A stretch of DNA of 64,000 nucleotides from Gautieria morchelliformis (GCA_015179125.1 WHVA01000567.1:1-64000), one strand, 5' to 3'. Numbered from the stretch's first letter, positions 43,407-54,633 are shown. Numbers and translations: made by a program. Notes: a model not told the origin generated them from the sequence alone.

Positions 43407-44374
43407 CTACGCTTGTCTCCTAGACCAAGTCATATAAACCTCCATCTGTATGTGGCGACTAAGGTCATTCGGCTTCTCTTGGGCAGCGCCGAGACCATCA
43501 GAGTTCTGGTTCATACCAGGTACGTTTTCTATCAAAGCTGGAATTCCTCGGCCGATCGTCTTCCGGTACAATTCAACCATGGGTAAGATGCCAGCCTCTG
43601 TAGGAAACATGTAGAATATGGCGGTTGACAAAACATCTGGTGATCTAGCTTACCGAGGTGTGGGTCCTGGTCCCTCGAGAGAGGGACAACTACTTTCCTC
43701 ACGTTGAATTCGCTGAAAATCCCGGAAGACTCAATAATTCCCTGGACCGCCGAAGCTGTGACACGTGGGTTGATCTTCCTACGCTCCTTAAATTCCTGAA
43801 TTACTTGCCTGGCAACCTCGTTGCCAGACTCGTCTCGGCACCCAGTTTCGCCGTCATCTAACAGCAGCCAGCCTCCGGGTTTGAGAAGCTGCATCGCGCG
43901 GTTGAGGATTTCTTCAAATGTAGGAAGCTGTGAAGTCTCAGTATCATATAATAGATAACCTTAAAGACTTACATGGAGAAAGACGAAGCGTGCATGCACA
44001 ATGTCAAACGACTGCGACTCAAATGGAAATGGCTTTGCAAGGTCAAGTATCTGGAATCGTAAATTGGGAGGCAAGCGTCTTCTCTTCGCATGAGCAGTAA
44101 CTCGGATTCAGTTTGAAAGAGGGCTGACCTTGATGGCAGCATGGACAAGTCAACTGCAAGCACGTCTGCATCTGGAAACTGTTCTGCTGCTTGTATAGCC
44201 CATGCTCCACTACCACATCTACGAGTTGGATTAGTCTCGGCTCCTTAGCCTCTTCTTTAGGATGGAACTGACCCCATGTCCAGAATGTTCATCGGTGGAG
44301 CTGATTTGTCGAGAGGGGCCAAAGAAAGTCTCCCTCCAAGATAAAACTTGAGAGCTTCGTGCATGGCATCTAGC
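43407..44374 (-). pseudogene. LaeA/UMTA-like SAM methyltransferase, N-terminus missing
   Basis: Five minus-strand exons can be joined in phase: 44374-44273, 44218-44129, 44078-43973, 43927-43654 and about 43597-43407, with introns of 45-56 nt. The product reads ALKFYLGGRLSLAP, then SAM motif I (ILDMGCGSGAWAIQAA), DADVLAVDLSMLP, FDIVHARFVFLH, a post-motif LLKPGGWLLLDDGE and the end EVYMTWSRRQA. This order is typical of fungal LaeA/UMTA-type methyltransferases. The first exon opens at a 3' splice site (GTGCAG), but upstream exons are replaced by LTR-derived sequence after 44375. The core looks intact; loss of the first exons probably silences it. Confidence 0.75.
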
Positions 44375-45110
44375 CTGCACGGCCCAAAGTTAGAATTTTT
44401 AGATTAAAATATTAATTAGTGCCTTTTTATCAAATGAAATCTGTTGCTTAGTGGTTGAAACCACTATGTTCGCCTCCCCTCTGTGTGCTGACTAAGCCCT
44501 TCGGGGCGCGTGTAACACTGATGAATGAGGGTCACGTGACCGTGTCGACAGAAGAACAGTGTCGATCCAAGGGATAGTCAAATCAAAAGCGTTCGCTTTT
44601 AAGGTAGTATAGAGTAAACAGTGATAGTAGACTCTCAACGAAGATTTGGAATAAACTGTTAAGAACTGAGCTCTGTAACTATCAAACAAGATTACAGCAA
44701 TTTCAGGAGGCAGAAAAATCGATTCTGGATAATTTTGTTCATACATTTGTACTAGCTATTTATACTATGTTGATAGTAACTACTAGTGTTCAAGATATTG
44801 GATGGATGGGTCGAAAAACTACTTTGTAGCTAAGGGGTGACTAATTTATAGTCATAAAGTCATGGGGTGATGGGGATAGTGTCAGGATTGTCTGGGCTTT
44901 GAAATAGAGATCTGTACCTAGTATACAAAGCCCCTGTCCACATGTTGTTAGGATAGTAATCAGTCAGACGTGTCATGGGATTCAAATAGAAAATGGATTT
45001 GATTTTACTCTGCCCAGCATATATGCTGGGCTTGGAGATGGGGCCACTGTCTCTGTGCCTCTCTTGTGTGGCAGCTGATTGAGTATATGTGTTGCAGATG
45101 ACTTTCTCAG
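44375..45110. repeat. Partial LTR of the TGTTAG...CTAACA family
   Basis: About 44480-45085 matches the interior of the solo LTR at 45476-46413 (GTAGACTCTCAAC; GAGCTCTGTAACTATCAAACAAG; TACTAGTGTTCAAGATA). Its ends are not preserved. Confidence 0.65.
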
Positions 45111-45475
45111 GTCACTCCACAACACCCTGTACCCCTGCGCAGTCTACTATTCTCTGCAGCGTTTGGTGCCCGTACCCCTCGGTACCTATGGCCTGGCACC
45201 TGTCGACGTCATGGCTGATACCATCACCCGATAGGCGCGCCGTCCCTGATCGACCGCACGTGGCCGACGCTCGAACTCCTGTATACGCGTTGCGCGTTCG
45301 TTAACACGTCTCTTTATGCAAGATGCGATGTGGGTAAAAGAGGTGAGTTTTTCTGCACTGTACCACTATACTTCGCCCTTAATGTGTCCTTTCGCCCTGT
45401 GCTACTGCCTATATAGTACATTATAATCTGAACCCGCCTCCCCCATGATGCTAGTGAAGGTTGTAGACTTTGCGG
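45111..45475. repeat. Mosaic repeat R, copy 2 (left part)
   Basis: 45290-45475 matches 36330-36525; the right part resumes at 46419-46485 after the solo LTR. Confidence 0.65.
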
Positions 45476-46413
45476 TTTTAGGAATAATAGATCAGATATA
45501 TCAGAATTGATATATTTGATGACTCAGGGAATGGGAATCCTTCGTGCACCCCTGTGCACGGTATATGTGTGAGCTGACTAAGCTCTGTGGAGTGAGTGCG
45601 TCACTGATTGATGTAGGTCACATGACCAAGTCGAGGAAGAAATAGATGATAACAGAGGAACAAAAGGTCCGAAGCTTTCGCTTTTGGAACAGTATAGTGT
45701 AGCCAGTTATAGTAGACTCTCAACACAGAATTAGAGAAATCTCTCAAGAAATAAGCTCTGTAGCTATCAAACAAGTCTACAGTTACTTCAGGGGGTGAAA
45801 CAGTAATTCTAGATATTTTCTGGATGATATTCTGGATGTTCTGTTCGTACATTTATGGTAGCTACTTATACTAAAATAGTAGTGACTACCAGTGTTCAAG
45901 ATAGTGAGTGAATGGGTCAGGATAATGTGGAAATGCTCCACAGGCTGCATACAGCTGTGGGGCAGGAACAATGATGGGGATACTTGTCCTACTGACAAGT
46001 ATCTAAGCTGGGACCTTGGAGAAGCATACAAAGCCCCTTTCAACATGTAATACAGCTCGTAATCAGTGGGGCTGGTCAGGGGAATAGAATAGAAAAGAAT
46101 ATTTGTGTGTCCTGTGCTGTGTGCCTACAGCAGCCTTGGCAAGGCATTTGCCATCTCTGTACCTCTCTCCTGAGGTAGCTATTCAGTACGTCCATAGATA
46201 GGACTGTATACTGTAATATCCATTGTGTCCAATGTCCCTGTATGGGACTATTAGTCCCATAGCAATATTTCTTCTGACCAGGGCCCAGGTGCCTGCCTTC
46301 CAGGGCAGGCACTGTCACTGGTGCATGGATTATTTCTCCCAGATGTTAGCTCAGTTAGACGATTGTATAGACCTTAGAATAGTATTTCATATAGCTATCC
46401 ATTTATTCTAACA
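45476..46413. repeat. Solo LTR, 938 bp
   Basis: Inserted in repeat R with a perfect TGCGG duplication (45471-45475, 46414-46418). It ends CTAACA; the start reads TTTTAG where TGTTAG would complete the inverted terminal repeat, so the second base has probably mutated. Confidence 0.85.
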
Positions 46414-46485
46414 TGCGGGGCCCAGGCTCTGTACCTGTAGGCAGAAGGTGCGTTTCCTGCCTAGTTTCTCCTCTGCATTAGACGA

Positions 46486-47833
46486 CGGGCCTTGTCACGT
46501 TGGGACGATTCTCACAAGTCCTACTACATATACGCGTCAGGCCGCGGGCGCTTCAAGTTATGCTTGTGGTTTGAAGCATCTTCGAAACCATCCTTATGTT
46601 ACCAACGACTGTCGTTCACGATACCTTTTCAAACTGACGACTGGCCCGTACTGCCCGCGGCCAAAATGCACTTGAGGTAGCGGGTAGTGATGCCACCTCC
46701 CATTTGTTTTCCAGCTAAGTTGTGTCCTTCAAAACTCACCAACTTAATGGCTAATAGTTACGATCCAATCAAGTTCACCACAGTCACTTCACATCGCATT
46801 TCAACTGCATCTCTCCATGGCAAGAGCGCTTTCCTTTGTGCTCCTTCGTATGTGTTCACGCCGTTTGTAACCACCGATGAATTATGTAGTGATGCAGGTG
46901 GATACATGATGAGTGAAACCGCAAAGTATTATGTGCCCGATCTGCTTGTTCACATTCATCGATTACTACGTTAATCGTCGTATTTCAACACGATTTCTTT
47001 ACTGTTCGGAAAGTTTCCCCGCTACGCTTGTCTCCTAGACCAGGTCATATAAACCTCCATTTGTATGTGGCAACTAAGGTCATTCGGTTTCTCTTGGGCG
47101 GCGCCGAGACCATCAGAGTTCTGGTTCATACCAGGTATGTTTTCCATCAAAGCTGGAATTGCTCGGCCGATCGTCTTCCGGTACAATTCAACCATGGGTA
47201 AGACGCCAGCTTCTGTAGGAAACATGTAAAACATGCCGGTTTACAAAACTTCTGCAGATATAGCTTACCGAGATGTGGGTCTTGGTCCCTCGAGAGAGGG
47301 ACAACTACTTTCCTCGCGTTGAATTCGCTGAAAAGCCCGGAAGACTCAATAATTCCCTGGACCGCCGAAGCTGTGACACGTGGAATGATCTTCCTACGTT
47401 CCTTAAATTCCTGAATGGTTTTCCTGGCAACCTCGTGGCCAGGCTCGTCTCGGCACCCAGTTTCGCCGTCATCTAACAGCAGCCAGCCTCCAGGTTTGAG
47501 AAGCTGCATCGCTCGTAAATTTGGATGCAAGGGTCTTCTCGCATGAGCAGTCCCTCGGATTCAGTTCGAAGGAGCGCTGATCTTGATGGCAGCATGGACA
47601 AGTCAACTGCAAGCGCGTCTGCATATGGAAAACTGTTCTGCCGCTTGTATAGCCCACGCTCCACTGCCACATCTACGAGTTGGATTAGTCTCGGCGCCTT
47701 AGCCTCTTCTTTAGGATGAAACTGACCCCATGCCCAGAATGCTCATCGGTGAAGCTGATTTCTCGAGAGGGGCCAAAGAAAGTCTCCCTCCGAAGTAAAA
47801 CTTGATAGCTTCGTGCATGGCATCTAGCCTGCA
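46486..47833 (-). pseudogene. Second methyltransferase copy with internal deletion
   Basis: Duplicates 42834-44374. The C-terminal exons (47512-47269 and about 47212-47022) and the exon near 47730-47833 are kept. Around 47514 the sequence jumps from LHPNLR directly to AMQLLKPGG, removing about 190 bp: most of the exon with FDIVHARFVFLH, an intron and the start of the next exon. The SAM-binding fold is thereby broken. The duplication includes flanking noncoding sequence, so it arose by DNA duplication and not retroposition. Confidence 0.8.
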
Positions 47834-48469
47834 CAGACCAGATTTAGAATCGACTCAGACGATGTTGATGACGTTGACCCACAGTTCATATGATGATCCT
47901 GGGGCGTGCCATGGCATGCGTCAGCCAGCCCGCTAGTCTGAATGAAAGGCGAAGAACTTTACAGACGCACACGGTCAGTTCCAGATAGCTCTTGACTTTG
48001 GCTCATAGCGATATCTAGCAGGATTGTGGGTGAGTGGAGTATAATATATACTGAGAGTCTGGTCGCAGACTCTTATATACATCAACGAAAAAAGGGTTAG
48101 ATTATTGGCGGCACATAGCGCTAGCGCTCTATAGCACTCCATGTAGTCGTACCTGTCCAGACTCATTGCCAATTATTGCCATAAACATAGACCGCGATGC
48201 CGCTGGTCGGTCAGACTCGAGTGCCTCCGCAGACGTAGTGCCAATTATTAATTTGCTATATATAAACATAGTTTTGCATGACAAACAACACTCCGTGATC
48301 ATGGCTCCCCACTACACTAACCATAGATGCACCAATCTAACAAGGCGATGAGGTACTTATCAAGTCTGAAGGCAGATAAACGTGTGCCACACGCTCTGTA
48401 ACACGTACGGCCCATAAGACCGCCGGAAACTCTTAGTGCGCCAGCCACGCAGGTTAGGTAGGGTGTGGA
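47834..48469. other. No gene seen
   Basis: Short frames only; AT-rich tracts near 48240-48260. No repeats recognised. Confidence 0.4.
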
Positions 48470-49194
48470 TTGAAATGTCTGTGACATTCTGTAGTGTCTC
48501 CAGAAGAATGAGTAGCATGAGTTGAACCAGTTAAGCTAGAGTGCACCAGTGATAAACAGAAGCTGAGCACACGACCTGCGGCCTTCTTAACATGCGTTAG
48601 ATTGGGAGAGCAGCCATGACGTCTCGGTTGTCGGTTGTTCAATAGGGCAGGATCTAGTGGGAAGAAGCGATACGAGGGCTGCACCAATCAAGGAGGCTGG
48701 TCGTGATGTTGTTGCAGTGCTACAGCCACGTAGCAGAGGGGTCATGTCACAAACGATTGAGCGGGAGCCACAGGTGGCTTTACCGAGGCAGTGTGTACTG
48801 CTAGCCACCCAGTCATCATGGATGCAGCCAGGCATATGATAAATGCTAACCCCCGCTGCGCCCACAAGAACGGTGTAACACAGACAAGCATATGATTGGG
48901 CAGATGTGACGTTCTTGAGGGAACAGACCCTTCCGTGCAGGCTACGCATCCGTCGTTAAGGGCATACAGGGCAGGCTTGACCATGAACTCGAGCGATGTT
49001 CGGCTCACAGTCAACGGAACACAAAAGCAAACCACCAGTGACAATTAATCGTGATCAACTTGCAAACACCACCTGGATAACATTCATGGCCAAGGAAAGT
49101 CTATTCACGTCCCGTTACAGCCATGCTCCCGTCCCTTCAATAAGGGCAACGTAGACAAGGCTGTAAGAGTAAGCGAACAGAGGATCCTCTGACG

Positions 49195-49432
49195 ACACAA
49201 GCCGGTACTGCAATAGCAAGGTCATCGTGTTCCCCGACGTGCAAGCAGAGGTCGAAGAACGAGGGCGGCAAAAATTGGCTAACCAATGATGACCGCGGTG
49301 CGGTCATTTTAGTGGTTAAACTAAAAAGAACAGATACTACACTTGATCTAAGCCTGTAAGTATAATTTGTTAGTTACTGTGCACTCATAAGTTATGGGGC
49401 GCGTACCAAAAGGCCAGAGTGGTAAAGAAGCT
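49195..49432 (-). ncRNA. U2: U2 snRNA gene with a 53-nt spliceosomal intron
   Basis: The minus strand carries CTGGCCTTTTG, then after an insertion GCTTAGATCAAGTGTAGTAT, which joined give the fungal U2 5' sequence through the branch-site-binding GTAGTA. Stem IIa (TTTTAG/CTAAAA), stem IIb (TGACCGC/GCGGTCA), Sm site AATTTTTG and the stem-loop IV core TATTGCAGTACC follow in order. The insertion at 49354-49406 starts GTACGC and ends ACTTACAG, with an ACTAAC branch motif 18 nt before the end. Removing it restores the conserved loop exactly. TATATAAA lies about 25 nt upstream of the putative 5' end. Ends are approximate. Confidence 0.85.
49354..49406 (-). other. Intron in the 5' stem-loop of U2
   Basis: GT...AG ends, ACTAAC branch motif, 53 nt, the size of coding introns in this window. 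The paralogous 44-nt insert at 15979-16022 has the same position and the same GTACGCGCC start. Confidence 0.8.
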
Positions 49433-49451
49433 CAATGTTGCGGGCCAGGGG

Positions 49452-49459
49452 TTTATATA
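49452..49459 (-). promoter_or_regulatory. TATA box of U2
   Basis: TATATAAA on the minus strand about 20-28 nt upstream of the putative U2 start; the duplicate at 16048 lacks it. Confidence 0.6.
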
Positions 49460-49956
49460 CCTCGTGGGCGCTTGCACCATCGTGCACGGGCCAGCTCCCT
49501 ACAAATTGAATGCCGGGCGCCTCTTTCAATGACGCGTCATTGGTAATTGGTCACTGCCGACCCCTAAGATCTAAGAGCCGGCCTTGAGCTTTGCCCGGCT
49601 TGTGACCTCTTTGTCTTTTCCTTCTCCTGAACCTTTTACCAGCTTCTCATTAGCAGAGAAGAAGCTAATGAGAGAATAGATCCGCTCGTAATGGTGGATC
49701 CAGGGGACTGCGCTTGTGAGATCCCTGGCTGACGTCTACGTCCGTGGTCGCGACGAGATGTTAATGAGCTGTGGTGTGCGTCTATGAAAATAACAGGTAC
49801 TCTCGTGCCGGTGGATTAGCTCAATAATGTGGTTGAGCCGCGTGCTAAGTACGCCTTTTATTACTATAAGCTTGATATGATATTTGTTGTAGTTGCTGCT
49901 TGCCTTGAAGGACCGCTCGTTGCGGCTGCACCTGTGGTACAGGGCGAATTCAATGG

Positions 49957-50011
49957 CTGGTCAAGGCACGACCCAAGGCACAGCCTGTGCCTTGGGTCGT
50001 GCCTTGACCAG
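49957..50011. repeat. Perfect 26-bp inverted repeat with 3-nt spacer
   Basis: Left arm 49957-49982 (CTGGTCAAGGCACGACCC...) and right arm 49986-50011 are exact complements around GCC. Confidence 0.9.
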
Positions 50012-51528
50012 TACGCAACTGCAGCTGCAGTTCGTAGTTCGCGTAGTTCTGTGCCACTGGCCGCACTGCGGTTGCCACTTGTGGGAGTAGATGTCATGTT
50101 TCCAACTAGTGTCATAAATATGCCGCTCCAGTGCTCATCCTAAGCGGCTGGTTTCGATGAGACATGGATCGCCTCGTAGCCACTCAATGACGTAGCCGCG
50201 CGTAATTGGTAAGCAAGGCACTGTATGCGTAGTAGTATGTGTACAGAAACTGAACTAAGTACTGTATCAAGGCCCATAGCGAGGATTTGTCAAGCAGCAT
50301 GTCAGGGTTGCAAATGACGATTGTGTCTATTGGTGCCCTTGTCGGACCGCCTATATCAGGCGCCATCCGAGAGGCAGGGACCAATTATCATAATGTCAGC
50401 ATCTTTGCAGGTGAGTTATGCCACTATAACACCGTTACGAACAAAGACTTCTGAGCACGTCTTCCTTTCCATAGGAACAATGTTGGCAGTGTCATTATCT
50501 TTATGATTCTATCAAAGTATTTACTCCTTGGCTTGGTTTTTTCCGGGAAATTTTAGACTTTGAGAAGGATTTTGTAGCCATGGTTATCCACACGACTTAT
50601 TAAAGGAAACAAGCTAATCTGCTAAAATAAATAAATAAAACAAAATTGGAAGCTCTGATACAGGTGAGAGAGACTTCAGAGGGAGGCAAGTGGCTACCAG
50701 CATAAAATGAAGTATTCTAGCGCTGTGATGGAATGTAGCTGTGGGATCTGTCGACACAACATGTCTGGGATTCCAATGCTCCTGGATGGATTATGCTTCC
50801 CTGCATTGTCCTTTAACCTCGATGTCTTTCCACCAATAGTATCTATTTGATTTCTTGTCAGTTTGTCCAAAGGTTTTTTCTCATCATAATCTTGGGCTCA
50901 TTGTTTTTACCTTGGTTACTTGTTTCTGGCTGTCCTCCTTATATATTTTAAATTTCTTCATTTAAAATTGGCCTGTCTAAGCCTTTTCTTCCATCTTCAC
51001 CCATTTGTAAACTGTTGCAACTGTAAGCTATTTTCATGCTTCTAATCCTTTTCTGACTTTTTATGGCAAGAACAGGAAAGGATATGAGCTGGAGGGCACC
51101 GAAGGTGCAGGAGGCCCAGAGGCAGTGGTGAGCAAGGTGGTGGCAACTACCAGTTCACTCAAACAGCAGTTTGCACAATGTGGTGACCAATAAGAGTGAA
51201 GATGGATGCAAGCAAATGCAAAGATGAGTGAGAGAGAATGGGGCAAATAGGGTTCCCCTGACAGGCTAGCAGATGGGAAGTAAGGGAATCATAAGGGGAC
51301 AACACCAACGCAGAGGGACTGGGGAAGGATGTAGTGCATAGAGAGGGAGAGCTGGATTCAGTAGACATGGAGGAACATGAACAGGACTGATAAGGCAGAA
51401 GCAGAGTGACACAGCATAGCACAAGATACAAAAATAGGATGCTGTTCCTTACCTACACTCCCTGTTGTTTCTGGTGAAATTGCTTATGTCATTCAGGCAA
51501 TTGTGGTAACATGTTGTAAGGCACTGCG
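50012..51528. other. Intergenic, no gene seen
   Basis: Short frames only; 50540-51050 is AT-rich. No RNA or repeat boundary recognised. Confidence 0.45.
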
Positions 51529-51897
51529 AAAAGGATGAAATTCTCAATTTGGAAATACATGATGAAGACACATTCTTTACATTTAGTACACACATGGTTC
51601 TCAAAATTGCCCATACATGTCTAAAACTTTTTGTTCCATGTATTTATTAGAGCATTTTGGAAAACTTTATGTTTTCTGGAATGTTCTAGAGACCAGGCGA
51701 CATGAAGATAAGGGTAGTCCGCATGTTGCCTTGTCTCTAGAACATTCCAGAAAACATAAAGTTTTCCAAAACCCTCTAATACACACATGGAACAAAAAGT
51801 TTTAGACATGTATGGGCAATTTTGAGAACCATGTATGTACTAAATGTAAAGAATGTGTTTTCATCATGTATTTCCAAATGGTGAATTTCATCCTTTT
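51529..51897. mobile_element. Foldback (palindromic) element, 369 bp
   Basis: Two arms of about 165 bp, inverted and nearly complementary, meet around a spacer of about 30 bp near 51705-51735. Outer ends read AAAAGGATGAAATT and AATTTCATCCTTTT. No coding capacity, so a MITE/foldback-type element. A half copy lies at 34849-34975. It sits about 90 bp upstream of the F-box gene start. Confidence 0.8.
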
Positions 51898-51988
51898 ACC
51901 GTAACTACCGCCTTGAGTTTGAACCGTCGCCTGGTAACTCGGTGCGCCGACGCTTTCGAACCTCGCCGTCAACCTCGATCGGAGTGCC

Positions 51989-53138
51989 ATGTCACACCAT
52001 ACTGCAGGTCTAGTCCTAGTCCACAGTCCACTTCTACGATTACCTGTGGAAATCATTGAATCGATTATGCTGAACGTCATCGGTCTTTCGAATTTATTAT
52101 CCCTCGGCCTCACATGTAGGGTACTGGCCAGCATCTTATTTTCCGGCCACATCCAGTATTACACTGTACGCGCCCCAATAGGACGTGTTGACACCTGGAA
52201 CCATCTAATTCGGAATCGCACGTATGCGCGTAGTGTTCGCCATCTTGAGATCACCGCCGACACCATGGGCTCGGACTCGTTTACGCCAGTCAAATTGCTA
52301 GAGGACCGGATCCCAGACAATGCTCAATATCCCCCTGGTCCCTCCAGCCAGGTACCATCCCAGCTTGAATATGACATGTGGAGCGAGCGACTTCTTGCGA
52401 TTGCGCTGCGTGGCATGTCCAATCTCAGGACCTTTGCTTGGCTTCGTGGCTATCCTCCTATTCTCTCCGGGCCTGAAGATATATGGAGTGCACTCTGTCA
52501 GAAGGAGTATCTATCTGATGTAAAGTTGCTGGAGCTAGGGTCCGATGCGGTTTCTTATGCAATCTCTCCGCCGAAAGACATCGAAATCAACATCCGCTCC
52601 TTCCTCGTCAGCCCCATTAGTAGCCCTTCGTAATATTCGCACAAATTTTGATTGTTCTCGTGTAGATCTCAACCACTTTCTTTGGTCTCCTCAGATTCAA
52701 TTTGACATGTGCCCCGATTCCCTTTAAAGGTCCTGCCACAATCATTCCCGTGGTGGACCTACTCGTTTCCCATTGTCCCCACTTGGAGGCAAGTTACTGA
52801 ATGCGAATCGCCATTCTCACAAGTGACCTAACTTCTAGAGTCTCACAATTATGATTGAGTTTGACGAAATTCAATCTTCATATCTGAATGTGGACAATCT
52901 TTTCCTCCTTGGAAAGTGGCCAAGGCTCCGCATATTGCAACTCGAGAACCTCACCTTATCGCCCACTGATGCCATGTCCGTCGCTCTGGTATCTTTCTTC
53001 TCCAACAATCTCGCGATCCAGCATCTCCTTTACTTCGTCTATACCGATGGTGACAACATCCCGGACATCATTTTCCCCCCCAACTGTCTCCCCCACCTGA
53101 CATATTTATATGCGGAAGGTCAGACGATTAAAACCATA
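51989..53138 (+). pseudogene. F-box/LRR-like gene, copy 1, 5' part
   Basis: ATG at 51989 opens MSHHTAGLVLVHSPLLRLPVE; LLRLPVEIIESIMLNVIGLS and CRVLASIL form an F-box-like helix set. A 20-nt insertion relative to copy 2 near 52573-52592 shifts the frame. Later blocks (GPATIIPVVDLLVSHCPHLE; WPRLRILQLENLTLSPT; LPHLTYLYAEGQTIKTI) look like leucine-rich repeats. A 50-nt intron at 52789-52838 starts GC (GCAAGT) and ends TAG. The reading is split at 53138 by an inverted-repeat element. Such proteins are usually adaptors for ubiquitin ligases; the substrate is unknown. Confidence 0.6.
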
Positions 53139-54051
53139 AGATAGAAGTCATCTTAAACTGGCACCCCTTACGTAAGCTGAGCACAGTCCAACGGCGAGCT
53201 CAATAACACTCGAAGGCAAACACTTTTTGCCAAATGGCTTCCTAGAGTCTCTTTGGGACATGTCTACCTACAATCCTTAGGGGAGACTCAGGATGTATCT
53301 ATATTTATTGAGGAGATATATAGCATCCAAAATGTGACATAGAAAAAATACCAAATTATTTTTCCGATGTCCTAGAATGATTTCCTGCAATTTCGGTTTT
53401 TGGACTGATGAAATTTGGCGGTCACGTGATAGGTCATGTGACCTATTTGTCAGCCTTTCGAACCTTTGGGCGACGCATGAAAAAAGCTTCAAACCGCTCT
53501 GGGGCCCTTGCTACACATTTCTATTGCTTAAATCGGGGTTTAGGTAGGTACAACCTTACACTAGGTGAGTTCCACTGCAGGCCGCTTGCTTAGTTGTCAC
53601 TTTGACCGCCCGGCAGGTTGTGCTTGACCCTGTTCACACATTCAGGCCTCAGGGGTCCCGGCTGTCTACATGATGTCCCCTTGGTAAAGATTCAGAGGTG
53701 TGTGAGAATTGTTTCCTATCAGCAGATGCTAACTCCTCAACAGGTATGCTAATAGGTTGGCCAGATTTATAGATGCCTACAAAAAAGGGTTGAATGGGGC
53801 ACAAGCTGTCTGGGCAAACCGTAAATACCATGCCCATCGTACTTTACCTCCAAACATTATGTCTGAGTTGGACGAGGAATTCATGTAATATGATTCAATG
53901 TCACTAATTATATTATAGAACATGTCATTGCACCAAGGTGCCTTCTGAAAGGGGGGAAAAAAAAAAAAATTCCCCGAGGCGAGGATTTGGCGCATCACGT
54001 GACCTAAGCGCCCGCTTACATAAAGGTGCCAGTTTAAGATGACTTCTATCT
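53139..54051. mobile_element. Inverted-repeat DNA element with TA target duplication, 913 bp
   Basis: Ends are long inverted repeats (AGATAGAAGTCATCTTAAAC at 53139; its complement ending at 54051), about 39 bp with few mismatches. TA flanks both sides (53137-53138, 54052-54053). Removing the element and one TA rejoins the F-box reading frame (KTI then LSCPCSPP). TA duplication is typical of Tc1/mariner-like elements, but no transposase is present. At about 53755-53889 a short plus-strand frame (RFIDAYKKGLNGAQAVWANR) resembles peptides seen near KDZ-type transposases in basidiomycetes, which is a weak recollection. Confidence 0.75.
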
Positions 54052-54053
54052 TA

Positions 54054-54633
54054 CTTTCATGCCCATGCTCACCACCGCGAGCGCTCGAGACAATTCAGGG
54101 ACTAACCTTGAACAGAACGTTTTGGGAACAACCTGATTCGAGTTTCCAGGGTGTCAATAAGGATGCCTTGCTTGCCATGACAATTATTAGTATCCAAAGA
54201 CCTGACGATCTCCAGCTTCTGGGGATGTTATTTCCGTGCATTGAATACCTCGACCTGGATGCAACAATTTACTTTGACGACGCGGGACCTGCTAGACGTC
54301 TGTTGATGGTAAAAGGTTTTCCTTCCTCCACAGACTAACGTTACTCAATCCAGTACACAGGCAGAATGCGCAGAAAAGCTTCGCTCATTGCAGAATCTTA
54401 GAGCACTATACGGAGGCCCCTTCTCGTCAAATGATCTGGAAGAAGAAAATCAAGCCAGAATTGTATTGCTCACTGATATATTTCCTCAAATTATATTTCT
54501 TGACGACCCAGAGTACCGGCCTTACCATGTAACGGAGATAATTCGAGGAGCAGATGGTCTGACTTGGAGGACAACCATTAATCACTCGGTAGTTTTCGAT
54601 ATTCCAGATCCATATATGATCGAGGAACGATAA
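54054..54633 (+). pseudogene. F-box/LRR-like gene, copy 1, 3' part
   Basis: The frame resumes LSCPCSPPRALETIQGLTL and continues LLGMLFPCIEYLDLDATIYF. An intron at about 54308-54362 (GTAAAAG...ACACAG, with CTAAC) leads to KLRSLQNLRALYGG and ends IPDPYMIEER-stop at 54633. Leucine-rich-repeat-like throughout. Confidence 0.6.

Larger units (their letters stand above)
48470..49890. repeat. Segmental duplicate shared with 14335-16430
   Basis: The same ordered blocks as in the other copy, including the U2 locus. This copy retains the U2 TATA box and stem-loop IV. Confidence 0.7.

Noticed and set aside
46687..46974. Plus-strand ORF of 95 codons in the duplicated segment
   Set aside because: The corresponding frame in the other copy (43080-43380) is broken, so it is not under coding constraint.
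13085..49400. Secondary-metabolite cluster (oxygenase plus methyltransferases)
   Set aside because: The genes are 30 kb apart, all truncated or frameshifted, and no backbone enzyme is present; co-occurrence is more likely due to repeat-rich surroundings.
51060..51430. Minus-strand ORF of 90 codons with hydrophobic stretches
   Set aside because: No family resemblance, no splice context, and Ser/Leu-rich composition consistent with a pyrimidine-rich strand.
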